Notes under the pieces: generated by a model | Told to the model about the DNA's origin: nothing | Database searches by the model: none | What the model saw: only the letters and a program-made list of their open reading frames with translations | Assembly: GCF_000004825.1 (NCBI RefSeq) | Contig: NW_008805075.1 | Location: 187,788 to 251,787, forward strand | Source: Heterostelium album PN500 | Taxonomy: Eukaryota; Evosea; Eumycetozoa; Acytosteliales; Acytosteliaceae | Length of the DNA stretch: 64,000 nucleotides | Reading direction: 5' to 3' | Position numbers and translations under genes: made by a program | Shown here: in pieces, positions 24,501 to 37,563 of the stretch | Numbering within the stretch: position 1 is the stretch's first letter | Layout of the letters: each line of letters starts with the position of its first letter

Positions 24501-25348
24501 TTAAAGAATTATACAACTTGATGATGATGACGACGACGATGATTTGGAGGTAGAAGAACCAGTAGCCGTTCTACCAGTTATACTGTGTCTGGCTGCCTCT
24601 TCGAAAACTTTGTTAACACCGTTCTGAGTGAGTGCCGAGCACTCTTGATAGGCAACAGCACCGATTCGCTTCATCATTGCCAAACCCTGTTGTTTTGTGA
24701 TAGGTTCCTGTTGTCTTTGTGCTAGACGTTCTATAGTTTCGCGATCCTGTCGTAAATCGATTTTCGTACACACCAAAACTATTGGTACATTCGGCATATG
24801 ATGATTAAGCTCTGGTATCCACTTTAATATAATATAATAATTTATATAATATAATATAATAATGATGATAAGATAGAATAATGAAATGAATAAAATAGTT
24901 AGTATCTATCAATCTATCTAATCGATCGTATTCTTAATTAAACCAATGATTGATTTAGAAAACTATTATTGACTACTTACTCTATCAATTACATTATCAA
25001 AAGAGGTATGTGAGATCACAGAGAAACAAACTAAGAATACATCGGTGGCGGGATAGGATAGCGGTCTTAGTCTATCGTATTCCTCTTGTGCAGCAGTATC
25101 CCATAGTCCTATATTATACGCTCTACCACCTACATTACAAGTTGCAACAAAACTTTCGAAAACTGTCTAAACAAACATGTTAATAATAGAATAAAACAAT
25201 ATCGTATTAGATTGTTATTACATACTGGTATATAATCATTTGGGAATCTATTATGTGCATAAACAGTAAAAAGACAAGTTTTACCAACAGCAGAATCACC
25301 TACTATAACTAATTTAATATAAAGATTATCACTACTTGGGTTATGCAT
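24501..25348 (-). CDS. Rho/Rac-family small GTPase, divergent
   Basis: Three exons, 25348-25226, 25166-24981 and 24821-24501, all phase 0, give 209 residues. Rac-type features: P-loop GDSAVGKTC (17-25), switch 1 DYIPTVFES, switch 2 [18 protein letters not shown], specificity motif CTKIDL, SA motif ECSAL, and a Rho-type insert region near [13 protein letters not shown]. The tail is Ser-rich and ends in the CAAX box CIIL, predicting geranylgeranylation and membrane attachment. Rho GTPases steer actin dynamics. Two normally invariant glycines are changed relative to Rac1: Gly12 is Ser (residue 19) and Gly60 is Ala (residue 67). The catalytic Gln61 equivalent (68) and Thr35 equivalent (42) are kept. 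Which dictyostelid rac this corresponds to cannot be settled by eye. Confidence 0.93.
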
Positions 25349-25715
25349 AATTTATTTGATTTAATTTGATTTGTTTTGTTTTGATTTGTTTTCTGTTTAA
25401 ACGATAGATCTAAATAATAACAAAAAAAACAACCAATCTTTCTCAAATTATTAATGACAACAATTTATTTATTGTTGTTTTTTTTATGTTTGTATTATAA
25501 TCCTTTTTTCATTCTTTGAAAACTTGTGAATTAAAATAATAGATGAATGATAAGACTGGTGCTGAAAAAAATATAAAAATCTATGAAAAATCTTTTTTAA
25601 AAGATTTTAAAAAATAAAAATATAAAATCTTTCATAAAAATTATAATTTACAAAGTGTTTTTTTATTTAAATAATAATAAGATAGAATATATTATTATGC
25701 TATCTAATTAATTAA
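25349..25715. other. AT-rich intergenic region
   Basis: Promoter side of the Rac gene and 3' flank of the FOLN gene. It has GATTTGATTT-like repeats near 25356-25390. No gene seen. Confidence 0.5.
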
Positions 25716-26052
25716 TTAAACTTTACCAAAGTAAAAGTTTGAGATAGTGGTATACCAATCACAGAGATCTGCCCAGTAGTTGGTCGGATTAATATTGACA
25801 GCGGTGGCATTTGGATTGATAATAGCAATCTTTTGAACCGTTTGTAACTTTGAAATACATGTTGCTACACCGTTGATACTAGCACATTGCAAACCGCCCA
25901 AACATCTTACTGCACTGCAAACATCATTCGAATATACACCTATAATAAATAAATAATAATTTCTTTTATTAGTTTTTTTTTTTTTTTTTTTTGAAATATT
26001 ACATACCTTGAACAAGTAAAATTACAAATAAACATAAGATTATAGATTTCAT
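25716..26052 (-). CDS. Small secreted protein with one FOLN (follistatin-like) motif
   Basis: Two exons, 26052-26007 and 25939-25716 (GTATGT...TTATAG, phase 1), encode 89 residues. The first exon is almost exactly a signal peptide (MKSIILCLFVILLVQG). The mature protein starts with NDVCSAVRCLGGLQCASING followed by VATCIS, a six-Cys-spaced FOLN-type motif also repeated in dictyostelid prespore and spore-coat proteins. About 45 non-Cys residues follow (ending WADLCDWYTTISNFYFGKV with one more Cys). It is therefore probably exported to the extracellular matrix, slime sheath or spore coat. Such a minimal single-FOLN protein is unusual next to the multi-repeat spore-coat proteins, but its role is unknown. 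Confidence 0.85.
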
Positions 26053-27020
26053 TTTTATATATTGTTTTAGTTTATTTTTTAATAAATTACAATGAATATT
26101 AAATTAAATTAACAATGACAATGTCTTAAAAATATCTTAATATAGAAAATTGTTTACAATTTCAATATGATGATAAATAAGATCAATCAAATGAAGATCG
26201 AAAATCGTACCACAACCAAAACGTGTGTTTTTAACCACTTGACTCATTAAACTAAAAAAGTATGATATAATTTTTATATTTATCGATTTTATTTTCTCCC
26301 ACTATTATAGAATTTCGATTGATTTGTATATGTACCACTATCAATATTTAATGTATTATCAAAAAATTATTTTGAAAAGTATGAAATGTTGTTTTTTTCA
26401 AAATTATCAAGTCTGTAAAGATAAATAAAAATTAATTCAGTAAATTTATCTTTGATTCAATAAATTATTTAAAAGAGATAAATAATCAATTTTTCATTTT
26501 AATTTTATTAAATAAATTGAAGTTCAATTTTCGAAGGGTTTTTTGAATTCAAAATGTATTTGGTAAAGTCTAGTTTTTCATTCTTGAAATTGTTTTGGAA
26601 ATTACTTTGATTCCAGATTAATTTTCATAAAGTAATTCTTTAAATGAATCAAAAGTATAAATATTTAAGTTTAAATAATTTTTATCAAGTTTTAAACTTT
26701 AAAGATAATAGCTTATGAAGCTATGGATACATAATTACTTATGGAATGAATAAGGACATATTGAGGTAATAAGATACAAATACCAATGGGGAATTCAAAA
26801 ATTTGGTTAACTTTAAATATTAAAAAAAAATAAAAAAAATTAAAAAAAAAAAATTTCAAATAAAAATTTTGTTTTCTAAGTATTTCAAAAAATTGAGCGG
26901 GAGATCAACAAAAATGTAATTTAATTAAAGATCTTTAAATTTAATTATTTTATATTTATTACACATTTGTTATAACAACAAATTATAGTTTTTAGATTTT
27001 TAGATATTTTTTTAGATTTA
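26053..27020. other. AT-rich intergenic region
   Basis: Shared upstream region of the divergent FOLN gene (minus) and ATR gene (plus). Very AT-rich, with A runs near 26820-26860. No gene or clear element seen. Confidence 0.5.
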
Positions 27021-30000
27021 ATGGTTCAAAATACACCACATTTAAATGATAAAGAACAGATTATATCAACCTTGGTAACATTGATTCAGCAGATATGTGG
27101 CCAACAACAGCAGCAACAACAACACCAATCTACTAATCATAGTAATAGTAGTGGTCATCATACAAATACAAAGCTTAGTCAAAGACACATTGAACAGGTC
27201 GCTCAGATTCGATCGTTGCTTCCCGAGCTTATCAATACACATCTGCTGGCAAATGGGTCGATCAAGGATGTCAATGAAATCATACAGCTGATAAGCATCA
27301 TGGTCCAGCGGCTGCCGAGTGGCCAGTGCATTGGTGACAGTGGATCGATCTGTTTCTACCTGTTCAAGTTGATTCCGTTCCTCTCGAGTCAGCAGCACGT
27401 TCGAGACGCGCAACTACTTGACAACCTGATAAACACCATCCGATCGATTCTCTACTTGCTGGTCAACGATTTCAACATGCTCTCGATCTTCATGCATGAA
27501 ACACTACTTATATTCCAAGATATCCAAGAGATATGTGAACAATTGAAAGATAACAACAACAACAACAGCTTACAATTCCCAATACTTTTAAAGACATTCT
27601 GTGAGTTATCTTCAATGTTTACCAATACGAAATCAATGTCATTCTTGGATATTGAAACACTTAAAGTTAACAACAACAACAATAACAACAATGAACAACA
27701 ACAAACATCAACACAACAACAATTACAAACACCAGAGATGGTAGATGGAGTACTCATTACTTTGACATCGTTCGATATGGTTATTTCATTGATGAGTGGA
27801 TTACAACAGGTAATTAGCTACATTTTCGAATCGACCAGCCAATTCCTACCGGAAGTGATCACACCATTTTGGTTCACACTATCATTCATATTGAAATCAA
27901 ACATTGCCACCACCGATATAAAGTTATTAAATGTAAGTAGAATATTAACATATTATCATCATAGAATAATAGATTACTAATTCGCAAAAAATAAACATAG
28001 TCTACACTTCAAACATTATGTATATTTTTAAAGGATTTCCAATGTCCGCTACGACTTTGTGATGAGTTTCTAGATTCACTACTAAAGCTGGCACAATCTA
28101 CAATCACAATAACAAACACAGCAAAAGATCAGTCGTTATTAGCTAACAATCTCTCTAGAGCAATCAAATTGGCATCATCGATACTCAGTGACAACCAATT
28201 CTTTCTATTCGGTGATAGAATTGTTCATTTAACACCGATTATCTTATCAAATTCAAATAGTATATCAATTAAAGTAAGTCTTAACTTTTATAAAGTAAAA
28301 ACAAAACATATTTATTAATTGTTGTTGTTTATTATTTATTATGAAGAAAACTATTTTAGAACTTTATTATAGGATATTATTATTATCACAACCATCTCAT
28401 CAATCGATTGTTAATTTAATACCGTTTCTATCCGATCAATCTATTCAGTCAGTTTTAATAGATTGTTTTAGAAAGGTATTGGATCATTTTGCATCGTCAG
28501 AGAATAATATTAATAATAATAATAGTAATAATCAATTTAATGGATTTATTATCAACAAATTAATACAAACGGTTCAACACTTCAATCCACAAGAACAACA
28601 GCAACAACAAATCAACCAGTTGAATCGATTTATCTTTACATTTAGTACTGTCGTTAGAATATGTAACGGTTACAACGAGTACCAGAAGGAGTTGTTAGAG
28701 TTGTTTATTCATCACATCGGTGAGTTATACAAGTTTGTCATCGCTCACAAAGAGAAGGAGAAAGAGATCGATGTTTCAATGTTGCCTGTCATCAATGAAG
28801 CACTCTCGCTATGTTTGACAGTGGTGACAAGTGTTGTCCATCCAAACATTCATATGGCATCGTCGATCGGAAGTCAATATAAATTCACACTGGACTGTAT
28901 ATTCAATCTGTCGTTCCTGCCTTGGAATCACGCATCGCTCTTCACCTCTGAGAAACTAAAGACGTCGCTAGAGTATCAATCTATGAAACACCAGTGTATT
29001 ACCGTACTAGCTTGGACACCGGCAACTTTCTATCTCGATGAACGCAAATCGATATTCGAAGACACTCTGAAATCGATTACCGAGCAACGTCAGAACAACA
29101 AGTACTCTGCTGAATTTCTCATGTTGCTACCGTTGTTCCTAGTGAATCTGTCATCCGACGACAAGCAGGCCAACGACACCTATATCAGCAACCTATTCAT
29201 ACACCTGGACAACTTTATTTCTTCAAACAACACCGACAAACCGATTCCAACAGAACATCTACAAGTATTATCAATGATAGCTGGAAATCTCCATTGTATT
29301 AAAAGTAATCATTTAAAAAATAGCAATAGTAATAGTATCAATAATAGTAATAATAATAATAATAATAACAGTAACATTAATAACAATAGTAATAATAATA
29401 GTAAAGAAATAGTAATCAATAATTCAATGATAATTGAATTGAAACAATTTAAAATTGATTCACTCATATCGATTTCTCAGATCTTTACAACAAATTATTG
29501 GTTACCAAAGTGTAAATGTCAGGATTTGGAAACATCATCAGTAAAGACCCAGAATATGTCAGACTTTACCTTCAAACAGCTTTTTACAACCGATAATCAG
29601 ATACCTTCAATCATCAAATATCTATATCTATCGATTACTTTCAAGACACAACTTGGACATCTTCATTACAACGAAGAGAATATCAAATATTTCTTTGAGC
29701 ATTATTTCAAGAATCTAATCACAGACACCAATGAAATTATTAGAAATTCATTAATAGATATTATTGTATCAATGATAAAGTTATGTCCATCAATCGTAAG
29801 TTTGCAAATCATTCAATCAACTATTATCGACTAACTAATATTAATTTTATGTATTGTATGTTTTTTTAGTCATCAAAAGATTTCATTCTATCACAATTGT
29901 TTACCAATTTGAAACCAATTTGGAATATGGAGAATGAAGATGTTTTACTATCGATTATCAGATTGTTTGGAAAGATTTCAAAGTTGATTCAAATCGATAC

Positions 30001-33000
30001 TGTCTATTTCTTGTTGATAGTGTGTAGTTTGATCGATTGTTTCGGCAGATCTTCACATCTTTGTATCTTGTCGAATGAAATGTTAGACCAGATTGCCAGG
30101 CTAAAGAACACCAATCCTCGTGCCATGATAAACACTCTTGCTCCTACTCTCTACCCGATAGTAATCGAGCACATCAAAGAAAACGTTGCCATTCTCAATG
30201 AACTATCGAGTCGAGTGCTAAAGACCGATCTCACAACATTCATCAACAACGCTCTACCACATATTCTACCGACGATTTTCGCTAAACAAAATCAACCGGT
30301 GCTGAACGAATTGAAATCGCGTTGCAAACTCAAAGATGCAGCCTATGACCAACTCTCTTTTGTTCTCGAACATATCTTTATGTCGTCGCCTGGCAACGAT
30401 CAGCTGGTGGAAACGCTTGTTTTCCTGGCGAACTTCCTCGAATGGCAAGTGAAAGATATCATTACTTTTGCACCACGATTGTTTTACTATCGTCTCATAT
30501 TGAATTTGGGTGACGCAAGCAAAGCGGAGCAAGCAAAGGTAGCATTGAAATGGGCGTTCAGTCTACAGGAGGTGTCGGCGCCAAGTGCCGCCGCCTTTGA
30601 ATTGTTCCTCATGAAAGATTTCCTCGGAACGATGAACCACTTCAACTCGATAATGACCAACAAGCAGAAACCACTCGCCGAGAAAGAGAATATGATGGGT
30701 GCAGTGCGTTCATTGCTCGAGCTGCTCGGTGGCGCAGTCAATCGATTCCGTCCAAAGATTATGGCATTCCTAAAGCTGGCGGTGAACACACCGCTCGAAG
30801 CAATGTCGATCGATATCTGGCTGACCTTTGTAAAGCTATTGGATATCAACTCGGTCGGTCCCATTCTAAATCAACTGGTAGTCTCTGTTCTACATCTTGT
30901 TAATTCCTATCCGGACCGAGCGATATTGATCCTCGATTATCTGATTGTCGAGAAACAAGCACAACTTCACACCTACTTCCATACGATACCTTTGTTGCCG
31001 GACTATCCTGTTCTCCAAAGAATCATTGGTGTCCTAGCGAAATACTCTGGAAAGACCGATCTCAAAACACAGATAACACAGCTGATCCAGTTGTTTGGCA
31101 ATGAATCGTCGGATGTCAAAAACATCACACTCGATCGTCTACAAAAGCTGCTACGTGAACATCGGCTGGAGATCAACAAGTTCATTTGTGACGATGTCCC
31201 AATCATATCGGACCTGACGAAAGCACTGTTGATAGGATGTCGTGATCCTTTCGACAAGGTGCAAGTGGCATTCATCGAGTGTCTCGGTGAGCTTGGTGCC
31301 ATCGATCCCGAGCGTTTCAACTTCAAACTCCGTAACGAAGTACACGATGAAAAGAATCGTGGAATGATTGCCTACGATCTCATCGTCGAGTATTTGGCAA
31401 AGTTTGTTTGTTCGCCGAGTAATCCGACTCCTCAAGACAGAGCTGGCTATGCAATCCAGGAGATTCTCAAGATATGCGGTTGCACCGAAGCCAACCAGAC
31501 CATCGAAGGAAAAGATCTCTGGGATCACTTCACACCGGAGGTCAAAGAGATACTCTATCCATTTCTCACATCCGAGTATCTTCTACCACCATCCCGACAG
31601 ATTCCACCGAGAGACACTGCTTTCTTCACACCAAAGACACTCTACAAGAAATGGTTAATAAGCTGGGTATCCGATTTACTTAACAGAACTGGTGGTCCAA
31701 ATGAACCAATATTTAAATCTTGTCGGTAAGTAGCCAAATGTTTAACATATAACAATATTAACTAAAGTAGATTGTTAACAATATATTTAATATTTGTACC
31801 AATATTATATAGTGGTATTATTAAAGATGATTTAAAGATATGTCATTACCTCTTACCATTGTTGATTATCAATATCTTTGAATTTGGAAAACCAGAGGAT
31901 ATTAAATTGATTCAAATAGAGATATTGGAGGTATTGAAAAAAGATACTGATCTGTCGTCAGAGAACGGTCAGATGTGTACTCAACGAATTTTCGAAATCA
32001 TCAATTCTCTCAACAAGTGGATTGACACTAGAAAGAAAAAGAATGAATCTGCCAAAATGAAATCAATGTTCAATGTCATCGATGGATTCCTCAATAGTAT
32101 ACCAGAGACACTATTGTCGACTGCCTCTCAAAGATGTGGTGCACTCTCCATCTCCTTAATGCAAATAGAATCACATATTAGAAAGGAAATTAATGAGTAA
32201 TTATTAATAATAATAATTTTGATTTATCAAAAAACATTGTTATTGGTACTAATCCTTTTCATTTATTTTCGTATTATATAGACAACCAAAAGATATTGTT
32301 TTAAATAACAATCTACCATTTTTATTAAAGATTTATCATGATTTGAATGATATTGATGGTCTGGCTGGTTTGGCTGCACTCAGAACAAAGTCGACCGTCG
32401 ATGAAAAGATAATGGAGTTTGAGAGTAATGGTAGTTGGAATGATGCTTTTGTTTACTATACAAACGCCGCCAATAATGATCCAGGAAATTATATTTTCAA
32501 ACTTGGAAAGTTGAAATCGATGTTCCATCTCGGTCATTACGATACTGTTTTGACATTGGCTGAAGGTCTGAAGAAAGAAGCTGGCAACTACAACAACAAC
32601 AACAATTTAGATGGTATCAACAGCAGCATTATCACAGGCGATGACAACCCTATCAGTAAATACAATTCATTCGCTGTTCAAGCAGCTTGGCGACTCTCCA
32701 AGTGGGATATGGTGGAATCGATTCTCCAACAGCCGTATGACTCCAACTTTGAGGTGTCAATCGGACAGATCCTAATGGCGCTCTATCATCGTAATGAACA
32801 CGATTTCAACATGCATTTGTATCAGGCACGTCTCGATCTCACTCAATACATCTCGGCGGCCAGTCTTGATTCGCTCGATCGTTGCTACCCGTATCTCACA
32901 CAGCTACACATTCTCAGAGACATTGAAACCAGTTGGAAACTACACGACAAGAACGAAGAATCCAATATCATCAATGAGCTGAACGATCGCTTCAAACTGG

Positions 33001-35415
33001 TGCAGCCACTCACCAAGATCAGAGAGCCAATTCTCACAGTGCAGCGTGTCATCTACGAGATATTCGATCAGCGCCACGAAACAAGCAAGAATTGGTTGCA
33101 AATTGCCAAGTACTCTCGTCACGAACGCAAATTTGAGAATGCTCTCAACGCACTGCTCGCACCAAAGATCATCGAGGACAAACCGTATATCATTGAAAAG
33201 GCAAAACTCTGCTTTGCCAAAGGTCAAACCAACGAAGCAATCAATATCTTGGCACAGGAAGTAGGTTCCGCTGCTTCAACGCAACAACACAGCTCATCGA
33301 AAGATCAACAACAACAACAGAAAAACAGTAGTGATTCTCACTCTGTTAAGATGCATCTTCTCTTGGCCAAATGGAAACAACAATGTGGATCTTCACATTC
33401 TGAACTATTAATACATTTTAAACAAGCTTCATTATATAAGTAAGTTATTGTTATATTAATAATAATAACTAATAATATTTCAAATATTAATTATTTTTTT
33501 TTCTTGACATTTTAGATGGGAAAAAGGTTTATTTTATCTTGGTAAATTTTATGACTCTGTTTTATCTAGTATGAAAAAGAATGGTACCAATTTCTATCAG
33601 TTCAACTCTAAATCCATGATAGAACCATATACACTCACTAAATATGTGAAAAAGATATTGTCTTCATATGGACAATCTCTGGTGTATGGCCACAACTATG
33701 TTTATCATTCATTGACCAGATTCCTAACTGTTTGGACTGATTTCGGTACTACACTTCTCGATAACAGTGACTTGATGAAAGATTTCAAAGCCAAATATTT
33801 GAAATCAAAACAAAGTGTATGAATAGAATTTAGATATTTGGAAATAATAACAACAACTAATATTCATTTTATTATTATTATTTAGCCAATGAAAAGTATA
33901 GATATGAAGATAAAACAAATGAAAAAGATAATTTCAGAGATTGAAGGTAAAATTCCACCTTATCTTTGGTTAACTTTCTTCCCCCAACTCATTTCGAGAA
34001 TCAACCATAAGAATCCTGACACTTGGGATATTCTAGAGTCTATCATTGTAAAGGTGTTGGTAGCATATCCATTGCAAGCCAACTGGATTATTGTGTCGCT
34101 GCTAAAGTCCAAGGATGCATCTAGAGTGGAGCGTGCAAAGAAATGTTTTGAAAAGGCATGTAAAGATAGCGCATCGATTAGACGTCACGATGAGATATCA
34201 AGACTCTCTGAATGTTTGATTGCTCTCGGTGAATCGGAAGCCACTGGAAAGAAAGATGTCCTTAGAATGTCTGTTCAATTCAAGGAGTTGGCATCGATGA
34301 AGAACCTAAATGTCATGGTGCCAATTCAATCCAACTTCAATCCGACTCTCCCACCATCCGGTGTGCCAGAAGAGAACTTTATGATCTTTGATCCACATAT
34401 CCCGACGATTCAATCATTCGAGGATCAGATCGTTGTTATGCCATCAATGCAAAAGCCAAAGAAAATCACAATCGTTGGTTCCACCGGTCAGCATCACTTG
34501 TTTTTGGTGAAACCTAAAGACGATCTGCGTAAAGACAGTAGAATTATGGAGTTCAGCACAATGGTTAACAAGCTACTCAGAAAGGATCCAGATTGCAGAC
34601 GTAGAAGACTTCTTATTCGTACGTACTCTGTTGTTCCCCTCAATGAGGAGTGTGGTCTGATCGAATGGGTACCGAATGTAGTTGGTCTGCGTAACATCAT
34701 TATGGATCTCTACAAGCCATACTCAAACTTCCCCAATTCCAACAGAATACGCGAACTCTATGGTCCAAACAACAAGAGCATGCCAAGACTCGATATTCTT
34801 TCTAAACACATACTACCATATGCACCACCGGTATTCTACAAGTGGTTCCTCAATAACTTCCCTGAACCCTCCATGTGGCTGGAAGCCAGAACCAACTATA
34901 TCCGTACCACAGCAGTATACTCAATGGTCGGAGCGGTCATTGGTTTGGGTGACAGACACGGTGAGAATATCCTCTACGACAGTACCAATGGTGAGTGTCT
35001 ACACGTCGATATCAATTGTGTCTTTTGGAAAGGAAAGACTTTCCAAGTTCCTGAACGTGTTCCATTCCGTCTGACCGTGAATATGATCGATGCCTTTGGT
35101 GTCAGCGGAGTTGAGGGTGCATTCAGAATCGCTTGTGAACACACTCTCAGACTACTTCGAACCAACCGAGAGGCATTGCTAAGTTTGCTTGAGACATTCA
35201 TTTATGATCCACTACTCGAGTGGAGAACCAAATCCAGCAATGAAAATGACAAAGCGGTCGAGATCATCAACAATATCAACCGAGAACTTCAAGGTCTTCC
35301 TTCAGACATTGGTTTGCCACTTTCAATCGAAGGACAAGTTACAAGTTTAATTCAAGAAGCAAGCGATATAAAGAATCTTGCTGAAATGTATCATGGTTGG
35401 GCATCTTGGTTATAA
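27021..35415 (+). CDS. atr1: ATR checkpoint kinase (PI3K-related protein kinase)
   Basis: Eight exons, 27021-27932, 28034-28273, 28347-29795, 29870-31725, 31813-32196, 32282-33439, 33516-33816 and 33886-35415, join in frame to 2609 residues (human ATR 2644). A long helical HEAT-type N-terminal half carries Gln/Asn insertions, for example near 27100-27130, 27660-27730 and 29320-29400. FAT-type repeats ([20 protein letters not shown]) follow. The kinase starts near residue 2284 ([13 protein letters not shown]). It carries the catalytic loop [13 protein letters not shown] near 2454 and the metal-binding [14 protein letters not shown], which is ATR-like (HVDFNCLF in human) rather than ATM or TOR. 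The FATC end is [15 protein letters not shown] with its partner senses RPA-coated single-stranded DNA at stalled forks and phosphorylates Chk1-type kinases. The DFN Phe is Ile here (DIN). Confidence 0.97.
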
Positions 35416-36493
35416 AAATAAATGAATTTATCTTTTTCTAATAAAAATACATTCAAAAAACAGTTTAAACTCATTTTGAAACTTGTTTCAATCTTTTAAA
35501 CCTAAAATAAACCCTTCAGCATTTTATTAATTATTTATAAAAAATTAAATTTAATTATTATTTTATATTTAGAAGTTATAGTATTTGATATTATAGTTAT
35601 CAAGTGATTCATTATTTTGGTTATAAATGTGTTTTAAAATGAGTAAGAGTTGAAAGAAATATTGAATCAGATTTTTGTATTTTCTCTAAATCATTAAATA
35701 CTGAAATTGATTTTAATCTAAAACTGTTTCAACTATCTATCAAATCTTTAGATATCTCACAATTAATAGAATTATGTATATTTCTAAAATAAAATTCTTC
35801 TTTATTATTACTATTCTCTAATAAATTTATTTATATCTTCTGTATTGTTTCTTTTAGATTTAATATCTATTGACTATATGAAATTATTGAATCCTATATG
35901 ATATTTCACGAAAAACTAAACTTTTTCAACAAAACTCATCAACAATGAATTAATTTGCAACATCATCCTCAAATTGTTTCACCAAATTGTGAACTAAAGT
36001 TTCCATGATCATGGTGAATCAAAATGAAAAAATGAATAATAAATCTTTTTTAATAGTTTTTATCAGTATGATTTGTATGGTTGAAAAATCCAAGGATTGA
36101 ACAACTTGTATTTTTAACTCTTAAAAAAAGAAATTAAAAAAGATTAAATATTTTCTTTAATCCTTTTTTAATTCTTTTATCAATTATTTGTTTTTTTTAA
36201 TTGGAGAGTTCTTACTTCTTTAATTGTTTTAGATTTTTTAATTTTTCTCTTCAAAACTATAATTCATATATTCAAAAGTTTCAAAGTAATATGCATAAAT
36301 CAAAAAATTAAAAATTATTCTAATCTTAATTAATCTTAATAATGTCTTTTCACCTTTTATTAAAATAAAATACCTAAAATATTTTTATTTATGTTTGATT
36401 TTAAGATTTTTATTTTTATTTATTTGTATTTACATTGAGAATCTTTGTTAATTATTGAATAAGGTATTAATATATCATTTATAAATATGATTA
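35416..36493. other. AT-rich intergenic region between convergent genes
   Basis: About 1.1 kb between the 3' ends of ATR (plus) and the small heat-shock gene (minus). AATAAA-like signals occur on both strands (for example near 35440). No gene or repeat recognised. Confidence 0.55.
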
Positions 36494-37126
36494 TTATTGA
36501 ATTTGAATTTTGGTTGATTTTGGAGGTTCTGGTTGAACTCTTTTGATTGTAAATGTAAGAATTCCATCTTCGTGTTTGGCTGATGCTGATTCTAAATCAA
36601 TATCTTTTGGAAGTTGGAATACTCTCTTGAATCTACCATAAACAATCTCTCTCTTTCTGATCAATCTCTTCTTTGTTGTTTGGGAATCTGAATTTGATTT
36701 GACTTCTATAGATGTTGATTTTGTGGCTTCTTTTGATTCTGTGTTTTGGTTTTCATTATCTTCAATTCTTGGAGTATCTACATTATTTGATGAGCTGTCA
36801 GTTGTTGAAGATGATAATGGTGAACTTGGTTCGACTTCATAGAATGATTCTTTCTTTTCGCCAGAGATTGTTAATGTTGAATCTTTGATGTCAATATTGA
36901 TTTGATCTTTCTTCAAACCTGGTAATTCGAATTGAATAATGACATTCTCTTCATCCAACTGATAATCTGATTTTGGTGACCATTCTTTCGGTGTTGATTG
37001 TTTGTTGACTTGATTGTTCCAAAACTCTTCATCAAACAATGAAAGAATATTGTTTTTGTTTGGATTTGAACTTGAACAGTTATTTGGTAATCTTGTGAAA
37101 AATGGTGAATAGAATGAAACTGACAT
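36494..37126 (-). CDS. Small heat-shock protein (Hsp20/alpha-crystallin), hspG-like
   Basis: Single exon, 210 residues. The alpha-crystallin domain starts near residue 50: SDYQLDEENVIIQFELPGLK, then KDSTLTISGEKKES. It is interrupted by a ~55-residue Ser/Thr/Asn/Lys-rich insertion and resumes as YGRFKRVFQLPKDIDLESAS, then HEDGILTFTIKR. It ends with a short IQIQ tail containing an IxI motif, which docks between dimers in this family. The insertion in the beta5-beta7 loop is characteristic of the dictyostelid hspG family. The protein is an ATP-independent holdase chaperone. Heat-shock elements upstream (37349-37356, 37393-37400) support heat induction. Confidence 0.94.
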   Translation of the reverse strand: MSVSFYSPFFTRLPNNCSSSNPNKNNILSLFDEEFWNNQVNKQSTPKEWSPKSDYQLDEENVIIQFELPGLKKDQINIDIKDSTLTISGEKKESFYEVEPSSPLSSSTTDSSSNNVDTPRIEDNENQNTESKEATKSTSIEVKSNSDSQTTKKRLIRKREIVYGRFKRVFQLPKDIDLESASAKHEDGILTFTIKRVQPEPPKSTKIQIQ

Positions 37127-37563
37127 TTTATTATTTATATATATAGTATGATATAGATAAAAAAGATAATTAAATATTATATTTATTTAATAGATAAATA
37201 AGTATTGACTTTGTATACAATTTGTTTTGATATTTTAATGATTAAACTGATTTAATTTCTTGAGTTTAAATAGTTGTTGAATCCAACAATTGTAAACAAT
37301 TTTAACATCTTTCGGTTTCCATTTTTGAAAACTTGATTATTTACATTTGAAATTTCCAAATATAAAAAATTGAATTTTTTCTGCAACTATCAGAAATTTC
37401 ATTTATTTTTGACTGAATTTTCATTGAATTTAATACAATCTTTTTTTTTTTTTTTTTGAGAAATTATTTTATTGTTTACCATACTTTTCAATAGTATTGT
37501 TTATAAATATTGTTAAATTTATGTAAAAGAGATAGATTGAAAGAAATTATCTTTTGATTTATA
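37127..37563. other. Promoter region of the small heat-shock gene
   Basis: Spacer between the hspG-like gene (start 37126, minus) and the 3' end of CARMIL. It contains two nGAAnnTTCn units (listed separately) and a T run at about 37441-37457 that may be part of the CARMIL 3' flank. Confidence 0.6.
37349..37400 (-). promoter_or_regulatory. Pair of heat-shock elements (nGAAnnTTCn)
   Basis: TGAAATTTCC (GAA 37349-37351, TTC 37354-37356) and AGAAATTTCA (GAA 37393-37395, TTC 37398-37400) are perfect GAAnnTTC inverted units, 44 bases apart. They lie 223-274 bases upstream of the hspG-like start. Heat-shock factor binds arrays of nGAAn. Each unit is short and could arise by chance in AT-rich DNA, but two intact copies in front of an HSP gene fit regulation. 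Confidence 0.6.
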
